Assembly: GCA_003575245.1 (NCBI GenBank)
Contig: NMQN01000386.1
Location: forward strand, 1 to 8,929
Length of the DNA stretch: 8,929 nucleotides
Direction: 5' to 3'
Source of the DNA: Candidatus Atribacteria bacterium 1244-E10-H5-B2
GTDB taxonomy: Bacteria; Atribacterota; JS1; SB-45; 34-128
Part shown: piece by piece, positions 5,526 to 8,929 of the stretch
How positions within the stretch are numbered: the first letter of the stretch is position 1
How the letters are laid out: each line of letters starts with the position of its first letter
The notes under the pieces: generated by a model
What the model was told of the DNA's origin: nothing
Databases searched by the model: none
The model's input: the letters and a program-made list of their open reading frames with translations, nothing else
Position numbers and translations under genes: made by a program

Positions 5526-6329
5526 TTATAATTCTTCTAACTTTACTTTTTGGATTTTAAAATTATCATTACTGAGAATGATTTTAGCGATTTTTTTTAC
5601 TTTCTCTGGTAAACCGGTAGTGTAGTAATTTTCTTTACTTTTCCCTTCTTTTTTTGAGATTCCCTTTTGAATTAGAACTTCTTTTAAAGTTAATGAGGTG
5701 CTGACAGATGGATCAATTAATATTACTCCTGGACCCATAATATCGGATATTATTTTTTTTAAAAAAGAATAGTGTGTACAACCTAATATCAAAGTGTCAA
5801 TTTGCGCATCTTTTAAAGGTTTTAAATATTCTCGGGCAACTTTGTAGGTTTTAGGTGCAGTAAATTTACCGGCTTCAACTATAGAGACAAATTCGGGACA
5901 AAAATTAGAAAAAACTTTTATTTCGGGGGCAATTCTTTTAATCTCTTTAGGATAAGCTCCATTTTTGGTGGTAAATTCGGTAGCAATAACTCCGATTTTT
6001 TTGTTTGAAGTCTTCTTTATGGCATCCTGAACTGCTGATTGGATGACACCGATGATAGGAATAGAAAAATATTCTCTTGCTTTTTTGAGGCTGGCAGCGG
6101 TAGCTGTATTACAGGCAATAACACAAATTTTAATCTTTTTCTTTAAAAAGAAGCTAATTATCTGTAAAGTAAATTTAATAAGTTCTGATTGGCTTTTTTC
6201 ACCATAAGGTTGACGCTGATTATCAGCAAAATATTCAATATTTTCCTGGGGGAGTAGTTTTTTAACTTCTTTCACTACCGATAAACCACCTAACCCCGAA
6301 TCTAAAAAACCAATCGGTTGCTTTTTCAT
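5526..6329 (-). CDS. murI: Glutamate racemase
   Basis: This cytoplasmic, cofactor-independent racemase converts L- to D-glutamate for the peptidoglycan stem peptide added by MurD. Both catalytic cysteines are present: Cys73 in ACNTAT and Cys184 in LGCTHY, together with His186. The N-terminal DSGLGGLSV places Asp10 in the active site, and the substrate-site DNQRQPYG (36-43) stands for the usual DxARxPYG. ATEFTTKNGAY (116-126) and FCPEFVSIVEAG (143-154) fit the family. At 267 aa it has the standard length. AAAGGAG (6336-6342) lies 6 bases before the ATG, fixing the start, and a plausible promoter is found about 60 bases upstream. The gene stands apart from ilvE by 474 bp and from purB by 156 bp, so it may be its own transcription unit. 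Its presence implies a peptidoglycan cell wall. Confidence 0.95.
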   Translation of the reverse strand: MKKQPIGFLDSGLGGLSVVKEVKKLLPQENIEYFADNQRQPYGEKSQSELIKFTLQIISFFLKKKIKICVIACNTATAASLKKAREYFSIPIIGVIQSAVQDAIKKTSNKKIGVIATEFTTKNGAYPKEIKRIAPEIKVFSNFCPEFVSIVEAGKFTAPKTYKVAREYLKPLKDAQIDTLILGCTHYSFLKKIISDIMGPGVILIDPSVSTSLTLKEVLIQKGISKKEGKSKENYYTTGLPEKVKKIAKIILSNDNFKIQKVKLEEL

Positions 6330-6389
6330 TTAATACTCCTTTCTTCTATTAAATAAAAGCAATATGTTTAAATATATTTTTTAATTTTT

Positions 6390-6417
6390 TTTATAAAAAA
6401 TGAGGAGAGAGTGTAAG
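6390..6417 (-). promoter_or_regulatory. Possible sigma-70-type promoter for murI
   Basis: CTTACA (6412-6417) and TATAAA (6390-6395) on the minus strand are separated by 16 bases, matching the -35 and -10 consensus at four and five of six positions. The predicted start near 6383 gives a leader of about 53 nt before the murI ATG. The region is AT-rich, so chance matches are possible. Confidence 0.4.
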
Positions 6418-6485
6418 TGTGTTGTACCTGTTATTTTTTATTGTTTTTTTCTATTTTTTACTAAAAATTTATTGTTCAGGTAATT

Positions 6486-7781
6486 CTATTGGCCAAATAC
6501 TCTGATAAATATTGAGTCTATATTTTTTAAATAAGTCCGATAATCAAAGCATTCTTCTATCTCTGATTTTTTTAAATATTGACTTACTTCCGGGTCTTCC
6601 AATAAAAGTTCTTTAAACTCAGCTTGACCTTGCCAGACCCGCATAGAAATTCCCTGCACCATCCGGTAAGCTTCCTCTCGAGAAAGACCTTTTTCGGTAA
6701 GATCTAACATTATCTTTTGAGAAAATATCAGACCTTTGGTTTTTTCTAAATTTTCTTTCATTCGCTCGGGATACACATTTAAATTAGAAATAAGGTTAGT
6801 AAATTTTTGTAACATATAATCGATTAGAATATTACTATCTGGAATAATAATGCGTTCTGTGGAGGAATGAGAAATGTCTCTCTCGTGCCATAGGTTTACA
6901 TTTTCCAGGGCAGTCATAGCATTAGCTCTAACTACTCGGGAAAGTCCGCAAATTCTCTCGCAAATTATGGGATTCCTCTTGTGAGGCATAGCCGAAGAAC
7001 CCTTCTGCCCAGTGGAAAAATTTTCTTCTACTTCATAAATTTCAGTCCTTTGTAAACTTCTGACCTCAGTAGCAAATTTTTCTAAAGAACTGGCAATTAC
7101 TGCTAATGTACCTAAATAATTGGCATGTCTGTCTCTTTGAATAATTTGATTAGAAATCTTAGCTGGTTTTAGATTTAATTTCGCACAAACATATTCCTCG
7201 ACATGGAGGTCAATGTGGGCAAAGGTGCCTACTGCTCCCGATATTTTACCATAACTTATTTCTTCCTGCGCCCTCTTCATCCTTTCCAAATTTCTCTGCA
7301 TTTCGGAAAACCACAAAGCCACTTTAAAGCCAAAGGTAATTGGTTCGGCATGAACACCATGCGTCCTTCCTACCATCAGAGTATATTTGTGCTCTAAAGC
7401 CCTTTCTTTTAACGCATTTATCAAATTATCAATATCTTCTATGATTATTTCAGCAGACTGTTTTAACATCAAGGCTAAAGAGGTATCTAATATATCAGAA
7501 GAGGTTAATCCTTTATGGAAGTAACGGGAATATTCTCCTAAATTTTCCCCCACAACAGTGGTAAAAGCTAGTACATCGTGTCGAGTTGTTTTTTCTATTT
7601 CCTGAATACGGTTTATAGAATATCTGGCATTTTTCCTGATATTTTCAATAGCATCTTGGTCTATCTTTCCTAATTCAAATAAAGCTTCACAGGCTAAAAG
7701 TTCTACCTTTAACCAAGTTTCATATTTATTCTTCTCTTCCCAGATATTTTTCATAACCGGGAGGGAATATCTATCAATCAT
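6486..7781 (-). CDS. purB: Adenylosuccinate lyase
   Basis: This fumarase/aspartase-superfamily enzyme is a cytoplasmic homotetramer. It releases fumarate twice in purine synthesis: from SAICAR to AICAR, and from adenylosuccinate to AMP. The superfamily signature GSSAMPHKRNP is at 261-271, in the mobile loop that carries the catalytic serine. His68, His89 (FHKGLTSSD) and His141 (GRTHGVHAEP) fall at the same positions as the active-site histidines of the B. subtilis enzyme, also 431 aa. The start is set at the ATG at 7781 (MIDRYSLP). A GTG nine bases upstream would add three residues, but it is part of the AAGAGGTG Shine-Dalgarno site and is not a likely start. The next gene upstream is purA, whose product supplies adenylosuccinate; the 456-bp spacer between them makes a shared transcript uncertain. 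Confidence 0.95.
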   Translation of the reverse strand: MIDRYSLPVMKNIWEEKNKYETWLKVELLACEALFELGKIDQDAIENIRKNARYSINRIQEIEKTTRHDVLAFTTVVGENLGEYSRYFHKGLTSSDILDTSLALMLKQSAEIIIEDIDNLINALKERALEHKYTLMVGRTHGVHAEPITFGFKVALWFSEMQRNLERMKRAQEEISYGKISGAVGTFAHIDLHVEEYVCAKLNLKPAKISNQIIQRDRHANYLGTLAVIASSLEKFATEVRSLQRTEIYEVEENFSTGQKGSSAMPHKRNPIICERICGLSRVVRANAMTALENVNLWHERDISHSSTERIIIPDSNILIDYMLQKFTNLISNLNVYPERMKENLEKTKGLIFSQKIMLDLTEKGLSREEAYRMVQGISMRVWQGQAEFKELLLEDPEVSQYLKKSEIEECFDYRTYLKNIDSIFIRVFGQ

Positions 7782-7787
7782 TATTGT

Positions 7788-7795
7788 CACCTCTT
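7788..7795 (-). promoter_or_regulatory. Shine-Dalgarno site that decides the purB start
   Basis: AAGAGGTG on the minus strand ends 6 bases before the ATG at 7781. Its last three bases are the GTG that would otherwise be taken as an upstream start; that start would leave no ribosome-binding site. The resulting N-terminus MIDRYSLP agrees with B. subtilis PurB. Confidence 0.75.
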
Positions 7796-7800
7796 AACTA

Positions 7801-7830
7801 GTCGTTAGTGAATAGTGAATAGTCGTTAGT
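7801..7830. repeat. GTCGTTAGT direct repeats around AGTGAAT copies
   Basis: GTCGTTAGT is found at 7801-7809 and 7822-7830, with two copies of AGTGAAT between. GTCGTTA recurs at 8181-8187, and AGTGAATAGT recurs inverted at 2862-2871 near aspC. It lies just upstream of the purB Shine-Dalgarno site, so a role in expression is possible but not shown. Confidence 0.6.
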
Positions 7831-7856
7831 ATTAAATACGAGATGCAAGATTATTT

Positions 7857-7897
7857 AATTGACCAATTGACCAATAAAATTAATTAGTTAATTGGTT
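7857..7897. repeat. AATTGACC tandem and inverted ACCAAT/ATTGGT
   Basis: AATTGACC is repeated twice (7857-7872). ACCAAT (7870-7875) pairs with ATTGGT (7891-7896). GTTAATTGGTT (7887-7897) is exactly complementary to AACCAATTAAC at 8218-8228 beside the purA stop, and TTAATTAGTTA (7880-7890) recurs exactly at 5357-5367. Confidence 0.55.
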
Positions 7898-7948
7898 TTA
7901 ATGCAAGTTTACAGTTATCATTATACAGCTAAAAATTTAAAACTAAAA

Positions 7949-8142
7949 GCGAAAAACCATAATTCAAAACTCAAAACTTTTTCTCTCAATATTTAATTTT
8001 AAGTTCTGCTTTTACTTCTTTATCTTTTCATTTTTGCTATGTATCATGCGAGATAAGAAAGATGAAAACCAATATATAAAATAATATATTTAAATTTTAA
8101 ATTTTGAGCTATGGCTTTAAGTTTTGCGCTTTCGTTTTTCGC
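7949..8142. repeat. Imperfect inverted pair of spacer words (GCGAAAAAC ... CATA-TCAAAA)
   Basis: GCGAAAAAC (7949-7957) is exactly complementary to GTTTTTCGC (8134-8142). AAAACCATAATTCAAAACT (7954-7972) matches the reverse strand near 8100-8118 at 15 of 19 positions, in the same order but with an insertion. The pair looks like two diverged, oppositely oriented copies of one word string. Confidence 0.5.
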
Positions 8143-8190
8143 TACGCTATCTGATAAAATGGAATATTATTCGCTAATTAGTCGTTAAAC

Positions 8191-8212
8191 TTAAACTAGC
8201 CAACCAGCTAAC
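8191..8212 (+). repeat. Dispersed spacer repeat, copy 2 (CTAGCCAACCAGCTAAC)
   Basis: This is the plus-strand partner of the minus-strand copy at 5364-5384, with two mismatches and one inserted A. It lies about 26 bp beyond the purA stop codon. Confidence 0.6.
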
Positions 8213-8237
8213 CATATAACCAATTAACTTTTGTTTT

Positions 8238-8929
8238 TTATTTAAATACATTTTCTCTGATGATAGTTTGGCTTCTCTTGGGGCCTACAGATACTATAAC
8301 TACTTTAGTTTTTACCAATTCTTCTATTCGGTTAATATAATCCTTTAATTGCGGGGGAAGTTCTACGTATTTAGTTATCCGAGAAATATCTCCCTTCCAT
8401 CCTTCCATCTCTTCATATACCGGGATACAGTTTTTTAAGGTCTCTAAATTAACTGGGAACTCTTTAATTATTTCTTCATTATACTTATAATAAGTGCATA
8501 TTTTAATCTTATCAAAATTGCTTAGGACATCTATCTTAGTCAAAACCATGCTATCCATCCCATTAATTCTGACTGCATAGTTTACTAATACCGCATCGAA
8601 CCAACCACATCTTCGAGGCCTCCCGGTAGTTGCTCCAAATTCTCCCCCTTTTTGACGGGTATATTCTCTCATTTCCCCTTGCATTTCCGTGGGGAAAGGA
8701 CCTCTTCCTACTCGGGTAGTATAGGCTTTGGTTATTCCCATAACTCTGTCTATCTTAGTAGGACCTACGCCTGTTCCAATGCAGGCCCCGCCGGCTATTG
8801 GATTAGAGGAAGTTACATAAGGAAAAGTCCCATGGTCAACATCCAAGAGAGTCCCTTGAGCACCTTCAAATAATATTTTTTTATTTTCATTAATTGCTTG
8901 ATTCAGGTATAGGGAAACATCTGTCACGT
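8238..8929 (-). CDS. purA: Adenylosuccinate synthetase, C-terminal part (cut by window edge)
   Basis: PurA joins IMP and aspartate using GTP to make adenylosuccinate, the first step towards AMP; PurB, the next gene, takes the following step. The 230 residues here correspond to about residue 200 onwards of a usual 425-430-aa enzyme. Visible motifs are FEGAQGTLLDVDHGTFPYVTSS (split as FEGAQGTLLD and HGTFPYVTSS), TRVGRGPFPTE, the aspartate-binding loop GATTGRPRR, the guanine-recognition segment LTKIDVL, and SVGPKRSQTI near the C-terminus. The last codon at the edge (GTG at 8925-8927) is an internal valine, not a start; the frame stays open beyond the window, so the N-terminal GTP-binding loop is not seen. 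GPDR, usual in the C-terminal motif, reads GPKR here. Family assignment is secure. Confidence 0.94.
   Translation of the reverse strand, partial: VTDVSLYLNQAINENKKILFEGAQGTLLDVDHGTFPYVTSSNPIAGGACIGTGVGPTKIDRVMGITKAYTTRVGRGPFPTEMQGEMREYTRQKGGEFGATTGRPRRCGWFDAVLVNYAVRINGMDSMVLTKIDVLSNFDKIKICTYYKYNEEIIKEFPVNLETLKNCIPVYEEMEGWKGDISRITKYVELPPQLKDYINRIEELVKTKVVIVSVGPKRSQTIIRENVFK

Larger units (their letters stand above)
7782..8237. other. Non-coding spacer between purA and purB made of short repeated words
   Basis: This 456-bp spacer has no supportable ORF, RNA gene or purine riboswitch, and no U-tract hairpin after the purA stop. It holds the purB Shine-Dalgarno site, GTCGTTAGT/AGTGAAT repeats, an AATTGACC tandem, inverted words containing GCGAAAAAC and CATA-TCAAAA, and a copy of the CTAGC-AACCAG word shared with the ilvE-murI spacer. 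Confidence 0.6.

Noticed and set aside
7203..7397. 64-aa plus-strand frame inside purB
   Set aside because: It is antisense to the conserved purB region and is a shadow of its codons.
7788..7790. GTG as the purB start
   Set aside because: This GTG is part of the Shine-Dalgarno site; starting there leaves no ribosome-binding site and adds three residues absent from close family members.
7782..8237. Purine riboswitch or PurR-type box before purB
   Set aside because: I found no conserved purine-riboswitch core and no paired PurBox sequence; the spacer consists of AT-rich repeated words.
8652..8873. 73-aa plus-strand frame inside purA
   Set aside because: It is antisense to highly conserved PurA motifs, so it is a shadow frame.
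8925..8927. GTG at the right edge as the purA start
   Set aside because: It is an internal valine codon: homology starts about 200 residues before it and the frame is open to the window edge.

Overview
The window is a stretch of AT-rich (about one-third GC by eye) bacterial chromosome. All seven genes lie on the minus strand, so transcription runs from the right edge to the left: purA (cut by the window edge), purB, murI, ilvE, a class I aspartate aminotransferase (aspC), a Mut7-C/zinc-ribbon protein, and a PcrA/UvrD-type helicase gene broken by a frameshift. The proteins resemble Bacillota-type versions: PurB is 431 aa with histidines at the same positions as the Bacillus subtilis enzyme, and PcrA ends in the Tudor-like tail. 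The spacers, however, are unusual for a cultured Bacillota: long, AT-rich and full of short word-like repeats. I lean towards an uncultured low-GC lineage (Atribacterota-like or similar), with low confidence. No rRNA, tRNA, CRISPR array, insertion sequence or phage gene was found.

Layout from right to left. purA (8238-8929, C-terminal half) and purB (6486-7781) cover the IMP-to-AMP branch; PurB also acts in the trunk of purine synthesis. They are separated by a 456-bp non-coding spacer full of short repeats. murI (5526-6329) makes D-glutamate for peptidoglycan and has a plausible promoter and Shine-Dalgarno site of its own. A second non-coding spacer of 474 bp follows. Then ilvE (4143-5051) and aspC (2890-4083), two PLP transaminases 59 bp apart, form a likely amino-acid unit. 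After a 285-bp repeat-bearing spacer come the Mut7-C gene (2125-2604) and pcrA (567-2141 plus 8-571), which overlap by 17 bp.

The genes are mostly ordinary housekeeping. Four things stand out. (1) pcrA is split, with helicase motifs I-IV in one frame and V-VI plus the Tudor tail in another. (2) The Mut7-C protein has lost two acidic residues expected in its PIN-like nuclease site but keeps its zinc ribbon. (3) The 2605-2889 spacer carries a perfect 28-bp palindrome and a GAAA-loop hairpin with the same architecture as the widespread ATTCCC-N8-GGGAAT repeats. (4) The three long spacers share short repeated words, in tandem, direct and inverted arrangements. I saw no convincing new multi-gene system.
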